Shown here one piece after another: positions 33,425 through 42,250 of a DNA stretch of 64,000 nucleotides (positions are counted from its first letter, which is position 1; each line of letters starts with the position of its first letter). The stretch spans positions 3,326,001 through 3,390,000 of the forward strand of contig NZ_OY775906.1 of assembly GCF_963675065.1 (NCBI RefSeq). The letters run 5' to 3'. A program made the position numbers and the translations under genes. Origin of the DNA: an uncultured Draconibacterium sp. (GTDB lineage: Bacteria > Bacteroidota > Bacteroidia > Bacteroidales > Prolixibacteraceae). Below the pieces are notes generated by a model. That model was not told the origin of the DNA, ran no database searches, and saw nothing but the letters and a program-made list of their open reading frames with translations.

Positions 33425-34510
33425 TTAAATTTCTGCTTCTTTTAGTTTCGCGGCGTTTTCTTCGATCATCAGTTTTTCGATGATTTCATCGATTTCGCCG
33501 TTGATAATTGCCTGCAGGTTGTACATTGTAAGATTAATACGGTGATCGGTTACACGTCCTTGCGGCCAGTTGTAAGTACGGATTTTTGCCGAACGGTCGC
33601 CGGTAGAAACCATCGTTTTACGTTTCGATGAAATTTCGTCGATATATTTCTGATACTCCATGTTGTACAAACGCGTACGTAATTCTGCCATTGCTTTGTC
33701 GAGGTTTTTCAACTTCGATTTCTGATCCTGACAAGTCACCACAATTCCGGTAGGAATGTGCGTTAAACGAATTGCCGAGTATGTCGTGTTCACCGACTGT
33801 CCACCCGGACCCGACGAACAGTATTCATCACGACGGATATCCTCGGTTTTCAATTCCACATCAAACTCATCGGCCTCAGGTAGAACAGCCACAGTAGCTG
33901 CAGATGTATGTACACGCCCCTGGGTTTCGGTTTGTGGTACACGCTGCACACGGTGCACTCCCGATTCGTATTTCATAACGCCGTAAACACCTTCGCCGGT
34001 AATATTGGCTACAATTTCTTTAAAACCGCCCGCCGTACCTTCATTGGCATTGGTTACCTCCATGCGCCAACCTTTTTGCTCGCAAAACTTGCTGTACATA
34101 CGGTACAGATCGCCCGCAAAAATACTTGCCTCGTCGCCACCGGTTCCGGCACGAATTTCAAGAATTGCGTTTTTCGCATCTTCCGGATCAGCAGGAACCA
34201 GCAAAAGTTTAACCTCTTTTTCAATCTCAGGGATGCGTTTTTCCGACTCTTCGATTTCCTCACGCGCCATTTCACGCATTTCTTCATCGCTTTCTTCGGC
34301 CAGCATTTCTTTTCCGGTCAAAATATTATCGACCATGTTCTTATACTCCTGAAATTTTGCAACTAACTTTTGCAGGTGTTTATATTCCTGGTTCAGCTTT
34401 ACGTAACGCTTCATATCGGAAATCACCTCAGGATCGGTAATCTGCTGCTCTACTTCCTCGAAGCGGTGCTTTATCGATTCAAATTTTTCTAATAATGCGT
34501 ATTCTGCCAT
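33425..34510 (-). CDS. prfA: Peptide chain release factor 1
   Basis: 361 residues. The GGQ motif is in SSGPGGQSVNTTYSAIRLTH. The stop-codon recognition motif of RF1 would be PxT, and the RF1 layout RAGTGGDEASIFAGDLYRMY confirms class I. It releases peptides at UAA and UAG codons. It sits 8 bp after purM on the minus strand, so the two and perhaps pyrF are transcribed together. Confidence 0.95.
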   Translation of the reverse strand: MAEYALLEKFESIKHRFEEVEQQITDPEVISDMKRYVKLNQEYKHLQKLVAKFQEYKNMVDNILTGKEMLAEESDEEMREMAREEIEESEKRIPEIEKEVKLLLVPADPEDAKNAILEIRAGTGGDEASIFAGDLYRMYSKFCEQKGWRMEVTNANEGTAGGFKEIVANITGEGVYGVMKYESGVHRVQRVPQTETQGRVHTSAATVAVLPEADEFDVELKTEDIRRDEYCSSGPGGQSVNTTYSAIRLTHIPTGIVVTCQDQKSKLKNLDKAMAELRTRLYNMEYQKYIDEISSKRKTMVSTGDRSAKIRTYNWPQGRVTDHRINLTMYNLQAIINGEIDEIIEKLMIEENAAKLKEAEI

Positions 34511-34518
34511 GGTTTTTT

Positions 34519-35688
34519 TTAATAAATAAACTCGCCTTTCTCCGACTTAATTGTAAGCTTCTTGCCGTTGAAAGGTTCAACTTTTCCAATAATTTGTGCA
34601 TCAATGTTAAACGATTTTGAGATTTCAATGATCTCGTCGGCCACATCGGCACTGCAGTATATTTCGTAACGGTGCCCCATGTTGAACACCTTGTACATTT
34701 CTTTCCAGTCGGTTCCCGATTGCTCCTGAATTAATTTAAACAGCGGAGGAACAGGGAACATATTGTCTTTAATCACGTGAACATTGTCGACAAAGTGCAG
34801 CACTTTTGTTTGCGCTCCACCCGAACAATGAATCATTCCTGAAATTTGTGAACGGTACTTATCCAGCACTTTTTTGATTACCGGTGCGTAAGTCCGCGTT
34901 GGTGAAAGGACCAGTTTCCCTGCATCAATATCTAAACCTTCAACAGCCTCGGTTAATTGCTTTCCACCTGAATAAACCAAATCTGCAGGCACTGCAGGAT
35001 CAAAACTCTCAGGATATTTCTCGGCCAGATAATTAGCAAAAACATCGTGGCGGGCCGAAGTTAATCCGTTACTTCCCATTCCGCCGTTGTATTCTGTTTC
35101 GTAAGTTGCTGTGCCCGATGATGACAAACCAACAATTACATCGCCGGCAGCAATTTTATCAGCCGATACCACATCCGCTTTTTTCATTCGGCAGGTAACC
35201 GTTGAGTCAACAATGATGGTACGAACCAGGTCGCCAACATCGGCAGTTTCGCCACCTGTTGAATAAATGCTAACTCCCATTTCGCGAAGATTGGCAAGCA
35301 ACTCTTCGGTTCCGTTAATAATGGCTGCGATAACTTCGCCCGGAATATTGTTTTTGTTACGGCCAATAGTCGACGACACCAAAATATTATCGGTGGCACC
35401 CACACAAAGCAGGTCGTCAACATTCATGATTAGTGCGTCCTGTGCAATTCCTTTCCACACTGAAACGTCTCCGGTTTCTTTCCAATACATGTAAGCCAGG
35501 GCCGACTTTGTTCCCGCACCATCGGCATGCATAATATTGCACCATTCTTCGTCGCCCCCTAAAATATCGGGAACGATTTTACAGAATGCCTTTGGGAAAA
35601 GCCCTTTGTCTACATTCTTAATCGCTTCATGCACATCTTCTTTCGAGGCCGAAACACCCCTTGCACTATATCTTGATTCCGTTACCAT
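34519..35688 (-). CDS. purM: Phosphoribosylformylglycinamidine cyclo-ligase (AIR synthase)
   Basis: 389 residues, longer than the roughly 345 of E. coli PurM but normal for Bacteroidota. MHADGAGTKSALAYMYW and ALIMNVDDLLCVGA are the PurM motifs and STGGETADVGDLVRTIIVDSTV follows. It closes the imidazole ring in purine synthesis. A TACTTTTG -7 box lies 24 bp upstream. Confidence 0.9.
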   Translation of the reverse strand: MVTESRYSARGVSASKEDVHEAIKNVDKGLFPKAFCKIVPDILGGDEEWCNIMHADGAGTKSALAYMYWKETGDVSVWKGIAQDALIMNVDDLLCVGATDNILVSSTIGRNKNNIPGEVIAAIINGTEELLANLREMGVSIYSTGGETADVGDLVRTIIVDSTVTCRMKKADVVSADKIAAGDVIVGLSSSGTATYETEYNGGMGSNGLTSARHDVFANYLAEKYPESFDPAVPADLVYSGGKQLTEAVEGLDIDAGKLVLSPTRTYAPVIKKVLDKYRSQISGMIHCSGGAQTKVLHFVDNVHVIKDNMFPVPPLFKLIQEQSGTDWKEMYKVFNMGHRYEIYCSADVADEIIEISKSFNIDAQIIGKVEPFNGKKLTIKSEKGEFIY

Positions 35689-35711
35689 TTACTAAGTGAT
35701 TTTTGTGGCTA

Positions 35712-35719
35712 CAAAAGTA
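35712..35719 (-). promoter_or_regulatory. -7 box (TACTTTTG) of purM
   Basis: Exact TAnnTTTG match on the minus strand, 24 bp before the start codon; likely promoter of purM-prfA. Confidence 0.55.
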
Positions 35720-35761
35720 ACAAATTCTAATAGATTGTCAGTTATTATTCAAAAGTAGACC

Positions 35762-35802
35762 AACAAAAAAGGAAAGACTTCATGAGACTTTCCCTTTTGT
35801 TA
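35762..35802. terminator. Terminator after the acyl-CoA ligase gene
   Basis: AACAAAAAAGGAAAG and CTTTCCCTTTTGTT form a long stem around TTCATGA, with T-rich tails on both strands. It follows the stop of the minus-strand ligase gene. Confidence 0.75.
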
Positions 35803-35816
35803 AAATATCGTGTTTG

Positions 35817-37481
35817 CTAAGCGTATAAAAAGCGCTTAATTTTTCTTGTTGGTGTACGTTCAAAAGGATTGGGCTGCAACACTACCTTGTTGATCCTCGA
35901 AAATTTATTTACTTCCTGGTTCACCTTTTTCATGATTTCCTCAAGAATCTCGTCCGATCGTTCAGCAATATAATGCTGTGCATCTTCTTTCAATTGTTTA
36001 AAATGCTCCTCGATTTCCTCGGTGTTTAAATGAATCATCGCAACCAGCTTTCCTTTTTTCTCCACTACCAGCGATTCCAATACAAAACGCATTTTGTTGA
36101 TCACTGATTCGATTTCTTCCGGGTAAATATTTTCGCCGCTGGCTCCAACAATCATTGTTTTAATACGGCCTTTAATGTGCAGCAAATTGTGTTTATCAAA
36201 CATTCCGCGGTCGCCTGTTCGGAACCAGCCATCTTCGGTAAAAACGTCTTTTGTAATGTCCGGTGCTTTGTAATAACCTTTCATTACATTTTCGCCTTTA
36301 GCTTGAATTTCGCCCTCGCCGGTTGCCGGATCGGGATTGGCAATTCGCAGCGAAACACCTTTCATGGCAATGCCGGTTGAACCAACCTTGCGGTTTTTGC
36401 CAACTGCTCCGGCCAAAAGTGGCGCCGTTTCAGTTAAACCGTAACCAATAGCGTACGGAAATCCCCCTTCAAACAGAAAGCGTTCAACTGTTGCGTCAAG
36501 TTTTGCTCCTCCAATTCCGAAAAAGTGTAAGTGTCCGCCAAAAGTTTTATGCAGTTTTCTAGCTGCAATTTTATGCATCAATTTTCGTGTTGGCGCAAAC
36601 GAAGTCAGAAAACGCATCATCCCGCTTTTTTGGAAAGTCGGCTGAATTTTTGACTTGTAAACTTTTTCAATAATAAGAGGAACCAAAAGCATTACCGTTG
36701 GTTTAACCTGCTGTAGTGCCGGCATTAACACCGATGCTACAGGCGGTTTGCGCAAGTAGTGAATCGATGCACCATACATAATTGGCAATAAAAAGCCAAC
36801 CGTATTTTCCAATGTATGCGATAATGGCAGAATCGAAATAAACCTGTCGGCAGGTGTTATTTTCTGCAAAGTGCGGCTTTGCTGTGCTGTCCATGCCAGG
36901 TTTTTGTGTGTTAACATTACACCTTTTGAACTTCCCGTGGTACCCGATGTATAAATTATCGATGCCAGTTCTTCTTCCTCCACATTTACGGGCAAAAATT
37001 TCCGGGTTGTTTGCGGCACCGAAGAAGTTAACTTCTTTAAATGACCGGCCGGAGTTTCTTTTGGGATAACAGCAAAACTATCCACCAAAATCATTTGTTC
37101 AACAATTGCTGTAACCCCCGGGCTCACCGATTTATATAAACCTTCGGAAACAAAAAGTAATTTCGATTCTGAATGTTCTATAATGGTTTCAATTTCGTTC
37201 GAATGAAAATCGGGTAAAATCGGAACAGCAACGGCTCCAATTACCGAAACAGCAAAAAAGGCTTTCCCCCAATTGGGCATGTTGGCGCTCAAAATGGCAA
37301 CCTTATCTCCTTTTCCAATACCAAGCTCTACCAGAAGTTCGGCCAAAAGTTCCACATCCTCACCCATTTGCCTGTAGGTGAAATCCTCCTCACCGGCAAA
37401 TTTTACCGAGGTACTATTCGCAAATTTCTCCACCGAATTGTAAAACAATGCCGGTAAAGTCAATCTTGTTTTGTCAATCAT
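35817..37481 (-). CDS. Long-chain fatty-acid-CoA ligase (AMP-binding)
   Basis: 554 residues from ATG 37481 (MIDKTRLTLPALFYN). The frame is open to 37559, but a TATTTTTG -7 box at 37532-37539 would lie inside that extension, so 37481 is preferred. Motifs: P-loop YTSGTTGSSKGVMLTHKN, YGLTETAPLL, GWFRTGDRGMFDKHNLLHIKGR and the C-terminal Lys in PTRKIKRFLY. It activates fatty acids to acyl-CoA at the inner face of the membrane. Usually named FadD-like; chain-length preference is not readable. Confidence 0.88.
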   Translation of the reverse strand: MIDKTRLTLPALFYNSVEKFANSTSVKFAGEEDFTYRQMGEDVELLAELLVELGIGKGDKVAILSANMPNWGKAFFAVSVIGAVAVPILPDFHSNEIETIIEHSESKLLFVSEGLYKSVSPGVTAIVEQMILVDSFAVIPKETPAGHLKKLTSSVPQTTRKFLPVNVEEEELASIIYTSGTTGSSKGVMLTHKNLAWTAQQSRTLQKITPADRFISILPLSHTLENTVGFLLPIMYGASIHYLRKPPVASVLMPALQQVKPTVMLLVPLIIEKVYKSKIQPTFQKSGMMRFLTSFAPTRKLMHKIAARKLHKTFGGHLHFFGIGGAKLDATVERFLFEGGFPYAIGYGLTETAPLLAGAVGKNRKVGSTGIAMKGVSLRIANPDPATGEGEIQAKGENVMKGYYKAPDITKDVFTEDGWFRTGDRGMFDKHNLLHIKGRIKTMIVGASGENIYPEEIESVINKMRFVLESLVVEKKGKLVAMIHLNTEEIEEHFKQLKEDAQHYIAERSDEILEEIMKKVNQEVNKFSRINKVVLQPNPFERTPTRKIKRFLYA

Positions 37482-37531
37482 ATATTTTTCTGTCCCTATT
37501 AAAGCAAGTTCGTTGCTAAAAATAAACGCGG

Positions 37532-37539
37532 CAAAAATA
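37532..37539 (-). promoter_or_regulatory. -7 box (TATTTTTG) of the acyl-CoA ligase gene
   Basis: Exact TAnnTTTG on the minus strand with ATTG 17 bp upstream as -33. It decides the start at 37481. Confidence 0.55.
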
Positions 37540-37694
37540 GCAAAAAAACAATTCTTCAATGTGACTTCGATAACTGAGCATTAAAACGCACTGCTTCGCA
37601 ATGCCTTTACAGTCTGGATTTTACGAAATTCAAAATAAAATATTAACGTTTTTTATGGTTTAAAATAGTAGTTTTAACAGCTAAAATTCGAATT

Positions 37695-38351
37695 ATGGGG
37701 TCTAATATTCCACAAAAACAGCTGATTCCAGCCACGGAACACTTTATAAAACAACACTTTGCAAGCGATAGTTCGGGACATGACTGGTGGCATATCCATA
37801 GGGTAAGAAATATGGCAATTCATCTGGCCGAAAAAGAAGGTGGTAATCTTTTCCTAATTGAAATGGCAGCTTTGCTGCACGACCTCGACGATTGGAAACT
37901 CGGCAACGGAGAAAACACATCAAAAACAAAAAGCTGGCTAACCAATATTGAAATTGACAAAAAAGATGCTGAAAGAATTGAGCAAATTATAGAGCAAGTA
38001 TCATTTAAGGGCGCCGGTGTTGAAACAAAAGCTGACAGCCTTGAAGCACAAATCGTTCAGGATGCCGACCGGCTGGATGCCATTGGCGCCATCGGTATCG
38101 CGAGAACATTCGCCTACGGAGGCAGCAAAGGACGTTTACTCCATCATCCGGATATCGAACCACAACTTCACAATAGTTTTGAGGATTACAAAAAAACCAC
38201 GGCTCCAACCATCAATCACTTCTACGAAAAATTGCTGCTACTAAAAGACCGCATGAATACAAAAGCCGCTCAGGAAATTGCAGAAGAACGCCATCGTTTT
38301 ATGGAAAATTTCCTCGTTCAGTTTTTTTTAGAATGGGACTGTAAAAAATAA
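37695..38351 (+). CDS. HD-domain phosphohydrolase
   Basis: 218 residues. The metal-binding HD signature runs HDWWHIHRVRNMA, LLHDLDDWKL and VQDADRLDAIGAIGIARTF, with the His and Asp residues in the usual order. It belongs to the YedJ/YpgQ-like group of HD hydrolases, some of which cleave nucleotides; the natural substrate is uncertain. It lies upstream of a VOC protein gene with 63 bp between, on the same strand. Confidence 0.85.
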   Translation: MGSNIPQKQLIPATEHFIKQHFASDSSGHDWWHIHRVRNMAIHLAEKEGGNLFLIEMAALLHDLDDWKLGNGENTSKTKSWLTNIEIDKKDAERIEQIIEQVSFKGAGVETKADSLEAQIVQDADRLDAIGAIGIARTFAYGGSKGRLLHHPDIEPQLHNSFEDYKKTTAPTINHFYEKLLLLKDRMNTKAAQEIAEERHRFMENFLVQFFLEWDCKK

Positions 38352-38414
38352 GCGCAGCTATTGTTTTTTAACCGTTTGCTTTTGTAAATTTAGAGAGCCT
38401 AAAAACAATTATTT

Positions 38415-38804
38415 ATGAAAGTAGAACATCTTGCCATTTGGACCTATAATCTCGAAGGAATGCGAAGTTTTTACATGCATTATTTTGATGCATCATCGAG
38501 CGAGGTTTACCATAACCACAGCCGCGAATACAGATCGTATTTTCTTTCGTTTGATGGCGATTGCCGCATTGAGCTAATGGAAATGCCGGGAATTCCAAAA
38601 TCGAAAAACAATCCACTAAAACAATTTACCGGATTGATTCATTTTGCCCTTAAATTAGGCTCGAAAAGTAAAGTAAACGAACTAACCGAAACGCTCCGGA
38701 AAGACGGTTACAAAATTATTAGCGAACCACGCACCACCGGCGACGGCTTTTTCGAAAGTGTTTTTTTGGATCCAGACGGCAACAGGGTGGAGATTATGGC
38801 ATAA
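38415..38804 (+). CDS. VOC-family (glyoxalase-like) protein
   Basis: 129 residues. EHLAIWTYNLEGMRSFYMHYF is the first beta-alpha-beta module and IHFALKLGSK...VFLDPDGNRVEIM the second, with His6 and the terminal Glu as likely metal ligands. The family includes lactoylglutathione lyases and dioxygenases; which of these it is cannot be said. Single-domain VOC proteins act as dimers. Confidence 0.85.
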   Translation: MKVEHLAIWTYNLEGMRSFYMHYFDASSSEVYHNHSREYRSYFLSFDGDCRIELMEMPGIPKSKNNPLKQFTGLIHFALKLGSKSKVNELTETLRKDGYKIISEPRTTGDGFFESVFLDPDGNRVEIMA

Positions 38805-38873
38805 AAGTTAAGCAATTGATTTTCATTTCCCCTTTCAATGTGTATTTTTAGATTTCAATCTAAATCAACGATA

Positions 38874-40772
38874 ATGAAACTAAAAAACCTACGCCTATTT
38901 TGCTTCTTGTTTTGTATTGCATTCGTTTGTATAACCTTTACCGGTTGCGAAGAAAAAGTTCCTGAAGAATTACCAAATATTTTATGGTTAACCAGCGAAG
39001 ACAACAGTCCTTTTTTAGGATGTTACGGCGATGAGTTTGCAACTACACCCAACCTCGACAATTTAGCCTCGGAAGGATTTTTATATACTCACGCTTATGC
39101 AAATGCCCCTGTTTGTGCTCCTACCCGAAATACCATTTTAACCGGTGTTTATGCCTGTTCAAATGGCAACCAGCACATGCGAAGTTATTATCCGCTTTCG
39201 GAAACGGTGGTGCCCTACCCTGTTTATTTGCGACAGGCCGGTTACTACTGTACCAACAACAGCAAAACTGATTACAACACGAATAATGTTGATGAACAAG
39301 CTATTTGGGACGAATGCAGCAAAACTGCACACTGGAAAAACAGACCGGCAGAGAAACCATTTTTCGCCGTATTTAACACTACCATTTCGCACGAAAGCAG
39401 TATTCATAAATCTACACCAAATAATGAGTTGCGGCACAATCCCGACGAAGTACCGATTCCCCCGTATCATCCAGCAACACCAGAGATGAAGCACGATTGG
39501 GCACAATACTACGACAAGGTGGAAGACATGGACACCCAAATTGGAAAGTGGTTAAAAGAGTTGGACGATGCAGGATTGGCTGAAAATACAATTGTTTTTT
39601 ATTATGGCGATCATGGTGGAGTTTTGGCGCGCAGCAAACGTTATGTGTACGAAACCGGCACACAAATTCCTTTTATCGTTCGTATTCCTGAAAAATACAA
39701 ATATCTATTCCCTGAAAAACAAGTCGGAACAAAAGTAAACCGATTAATAAGTTTTGTTGATTTAGTACCAACACTACTTAGTATTATTGGGATTGAAATT
39801 CCGGATTATTTGCAAGGCGATGCATTTCTGGGCATGCAAAAAACTGCTGATCCTGAATATGCCTATATGTTTCGCGGAAGAATGGATGAACGTTACGACA
39901 TGTCTCGTGCCGTGCGCAATCAGCAATTCCGTTACATCCGCAATTACATGCCGAACCGAATATACGGTCAGCGTATCGACTATTTATTTGTGGCTTCTTC
40001 CATTCGGTCGTGGAAAGATGCCTACGAAAAAGGTGAATGCAACGAAGTACAAAGTGCCTTTTGGGAAACAAAACCCGTTGAAGAATTGTACGATACCGAA
40101 AATGATCCCTGGGAAATTAACAACCTGGCCAACAATCCGGAATATAAAAATATACTGGAAAAAATGCGTGCTGTCAATAAAGAGTGGGTAACCCGGATTA
40201 AGGATACAGGTTTTATCCCTGAAGCCGACCGTGTTGACCGCGCCGGGGAAACACCGATGTACGATTACATGCGATCGGGGCAGGTGAATTTAGAAGAAAT
40301 TATGGAAGCTGCAGAAATAGCTACATTAGGAAAAGTAGAGAATATCGACCTCTTAAAAAGCTACCTAAAAAGCAATGAAAGTGCCGTTCGATACTGGGGT
40401 GCTTCAGGATTGTTGATTCTTGGAGACAAAGCAGTTGCTGCAATTCCGGATTTAAAAGCTGCTACTACCGATGAGTCGGCCAATGTAGTTTCTGTTGCTG
40501 CAGAAGCACTATATAATTTAGGCGAAAAAGAAATGGCAAAAAAAGCTCTACTTGCTGTTTTGAAGAATCCTAACGAATTTGCCCGCTGCCATGCCTTAAA
40601 CGTAATCGATTGCATTGATGAAAGTAGTAAAGATATTCAGGAAGGAGTGGTTGACATGATTTCAAATGCTGATTCGAAAACCAGAAATAAATACGATATG
40701 CGGGCAGCAAAATGGCTAATTGAAAAGTGGGGCTTAAACCCTGACGATTATAAAATTGACTTTGCCTGGTAA
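38874..40772 (+). CDS. Sulfatase lipoprotein with C-terminal HEAT-like repeats
   Basis: 632 residues from ATG 38874. Lipobox CITFTGC. The sulfatase domain (about 30-470) begins PNILWLTSEDNSPFLGCYGD and has the formylglycine motif C81-A-P-T-R with the LTG that follows, plus the metal site YGDHGG and the RGRMDERYDM segment. Residues about 505-605 form three helical pairs typical of HEAT/PBS repeats (WGASGLLILGDKAVAAIPDL). It likely removes sulfate from polysaccharides such as algal or host glycans. The maturase (anSME) is not in the window. Confidence 0.88.
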   Translation: MKLKNLRLFCFLFCIAFVCITFTGCEEKVPEELPNILWLTSEDNSPFLGCYGDEFATTPNLDNLASEGFLYTHAYANAPVCAPTRNTILTGVYACSNGNQHMRSYYPLSETVVPYPVYLRQAGYYCTNNSKTDYNTNNVDEQAIWDECSKTAHWKNRPAEKPFFAVFNTTISHESSIHKSTPNNELRHNPDEVPIPPYHPATPEMKHDWAQYYDKVEDMDTQIGKWLKELDDAGLAENTIVFYYGDHGGVLARSKRYVYETGTQIPFIVRIPEKYKYLFPEKQVGTKVNRLISFVDLVPTLLSIIGIEIPDYLQGDAFLGMQKTADPEYAYMFRGRMDERYDMSRAVRNQQFRYIRNYMPNRIYGQRIDYLFVASSIRSWKDAYEKGECNEVQSAFWETKPVEELYDTENDPWEINNLANNPEYKNILEKMRAVNKEWVTRIKDTGFIPEADRVDRAGETPMYDYMRSGQVNLEEIMEAAEIATLGKVENIDLLKSYLKSNESAVRYWGASGLLILGDKAVAAIPDLKAATTDESANVVSVAAEALYNLGEKEMAKKALLAVLKNPNEFARCHALNVIDCIDESSKDIQEGVVDMISNADSKTRNKYDMRAAKWLIEKWGLNPDDYKIDFAW

Positions 40773-40789
40773 CGAAAACGTAAAACAGG

Positions 40790-40813
40790 TTAATGCTGTT
40801 TTACCTGTTTTAC
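40790..40813. terminator. Convergent terminator
   Basis: GTAAAACAGGT (40790-40800) pairs perfectly with ACCTGTTTTAC (40803-40813), overlapping the end of the lipoprotein gene. The short loop suggests a terminator for the plus-strand sulfatase and the minus-strand locus. Confidence 0.65.
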
Positions 40814-41142
40814 AGTTCATCACCACATTCCCAAACAATAGTTGGACGGTACTTGTTTGCTTCAAAATCAACAGGATCAACCGTAACTCCCCACTCAACA
40901 AGAGTTCCATTATTGTGATAAACTTCGCAATTGGAACATGACCAGTAATCACAATACAGGTGATAAAAATACTCCTCGTTGTATGTCCAGCGTTGCACTC
41001 TGCAACCGTAACATTCTCCCGAGCTCTCCAATTCGGTGAGGCGTGGTTTTAGCCAGCTGGGCACAATTATTGGCTCCGGCTCACGATCTTCGCACGAAAA
41101 TAGTGCAAGTCCTAAAAAGAAAATAAGGAGTACTTTTTTCAT
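40810..41142 (-). CDS. Small Cys-rich lipoprotein at the end of the usher-like locus
   Basis: 110 residues. Lipobox LGLALFSC, with Cys17 the lipid-bearing residue. Six further Cys occur as ECYGC, CDYWSCSNC and WEC, pairs that could form disulfides or bind metal. Most of the rest is polar with several Trp/Tyr. I do not recognise the family. It is the last gene of the minus-strand run and follows the pilin-like gene 41173 by 30 bp. Confidence 0.65.
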   Translation of the reverse strand: MKKVLLIFFLGLALFSCEDREPEPIIVPSWLKPRLTELESSGECYGCRVQRWTYNEEYFYHLYCDYWSCSNCEVYHNNGTLVEWGVTVDPVDFEANKYRPTIVWECGDEL

Positions 41143-41172
41143 CGTTGTTTATTTACTAGTTTGTTCTATTTA

Positions 41173-41676
41173 TCAGTCATCGTAAACGGTTAAAATCACA
41201 TTAGTTTCATAATCCTTTGCTCCATGAACAATTGATAATCCTGACAGACGAATTTCAATGGGAATTTCAGTAATTTGCCCCTTCCCTCTAAAAAAATAAC
41301 TCGATATACTCTCAATTATCTGATAATTCGTTCCGTCATATATTTTGCTTTTATTGTGCCTATTTTTATTCCCATAACCGTCTCCTGTTCTGACAATTTC
41401 AAGTTGTATTTCCTCATCCCATATTAAATCTTCCTTTCGAACTTCCACCTTCCATTTTCTGTTTGGATTTAACTTTTTATCCCATTCGTCTCCCGACAAA
41501 ACTGATAAATACAACGATGATTCACTTTGTATTGAATTTGGAAAATCTGTTCCTGCGTTACTAATTGTAAAATTGTTTTGGTCGAAGTTAATGGTACCGT
41601 CAACCAAAACTTCCATCACCTGCGCTTTAAGCACAAAACTACAACCCAGCAATCCTATTATTAATAAAATTCTCAT
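41173..41676 (-). CDS. Secreted beta-rich subunit-like protein (array member 7)
   Basis: 167 residues with a signal peptide ending near VLKAQ at 19. It is beta-rich, with no Cys in the mature part, and ends YETNVILTVYDD, a strand similar in pattern to the last strand of pilin-like subunits. It is more divergent than the other members and lacks W[LI]NYSS, though DGYGNKNRHN and FFRGKGQITEIPIEIRLSG fit a beta sandwich. The gene lies 6 bp after 41683 and could encode a tip or minor subunit. Function inferred only from position. Confidence 0.5.
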   Translation of the reverse strand: MRILLIIGLLGCSFVLKAQVMEVLVDGTINFDQNNFTISNAGTDFPNSIQSESSLYLSVLSGDEWDKKLNPNRKWKVEVRKEDLIWDEEIQLEIVRTGDGYGNKNRHNKSKIYDGTNYQIIESISSYFFRGKGQITEIPIEIRLSGLSIVHGAKDYETNVILTVYDD

Positions 41677-41682
41677 TTACAA

Positions 41683-42246
41683 TTAATTATCAGTTATTGT
41701 ATACAAAACAGTAAATTCGTAATCACCCATTGCCTCTATTTGTGTGAAATCTGAGATTTCAATAAAGTACTTTAACTCGTGCCCCATGTTTACCCCGTCG
41801 CCGGTAAAACAGCTTCCAATTCCGGTAATTATTGGCTTGGGAGCACTCTCTACCTTTACTTTTCCGGCAGAATTCCCCTGATTTTTACTGCCAAAAGCCG
41901 ATGCAGAAGAGGCTTCAATAAAAAAGGAAATTCCCTTTGGAATTACTCCTTCTGATATTTCTGCTTTTATCGACCGGGTGTTTCCATTTTTACGAATAGC
42001 CGAAGAATAATTAATCCAAATGGATTCATTTGATTTATTCACCACTTCAGGCGCACCCCCTGGGCCGGAAGCAGCATTAATGCTAAACTCAACGTTTCCA
42101 ATATCGGGTTCAATATCCAATATCGCAATTTCAGGAACCGAAAACCTTACGTTTATGTTGCCATTGCCCCATTGCGCCATAAGAGGCAAAGTGTGCATGC
42201 AAACAAAAGCTAAAACAAGTACTGCCTTTACAGCTAAATGTTTCAT
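41683..42246 (-). CDS. Pilin-like subunit (array member 6)
   Basis: 187 residues from ATG 42246 (an earlier ATG at 42273 overlaps the usher-like gene). The signal peptide ends near LPLMAQ. The core shares with members 1-5: SIWINYSS, IPKGISFFIE, ITGIGSCFTGDGVNMGHELKYFIEI and the last strand YEFTVLYTITD. A single Cys remains in the mature protein, the invariant one in GSCFTG. Probably a structural subunit carried by the chaperone and the barrel protein encoded upstream; unassigned family. Confidence 0.6.
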   Translation of the reverse strand: MKHLAVKAVLVLAFVCMHTLPLMAQWGNGNINVRFSVPEIAILDIEPDIGNVEFSINAASGPGGAPEVVNKSNESIWINYSSAIRKNGNTRSIKAEISEGVIPKGISFFIEASSASAFGSKNQGNSAGKVKVESAPKPIITGIGSCFTGDGVNMGHELKYFIEISDFTQIEAMGDYEFTVLYTITDN

Positions 42247-42250
42247 TTTA

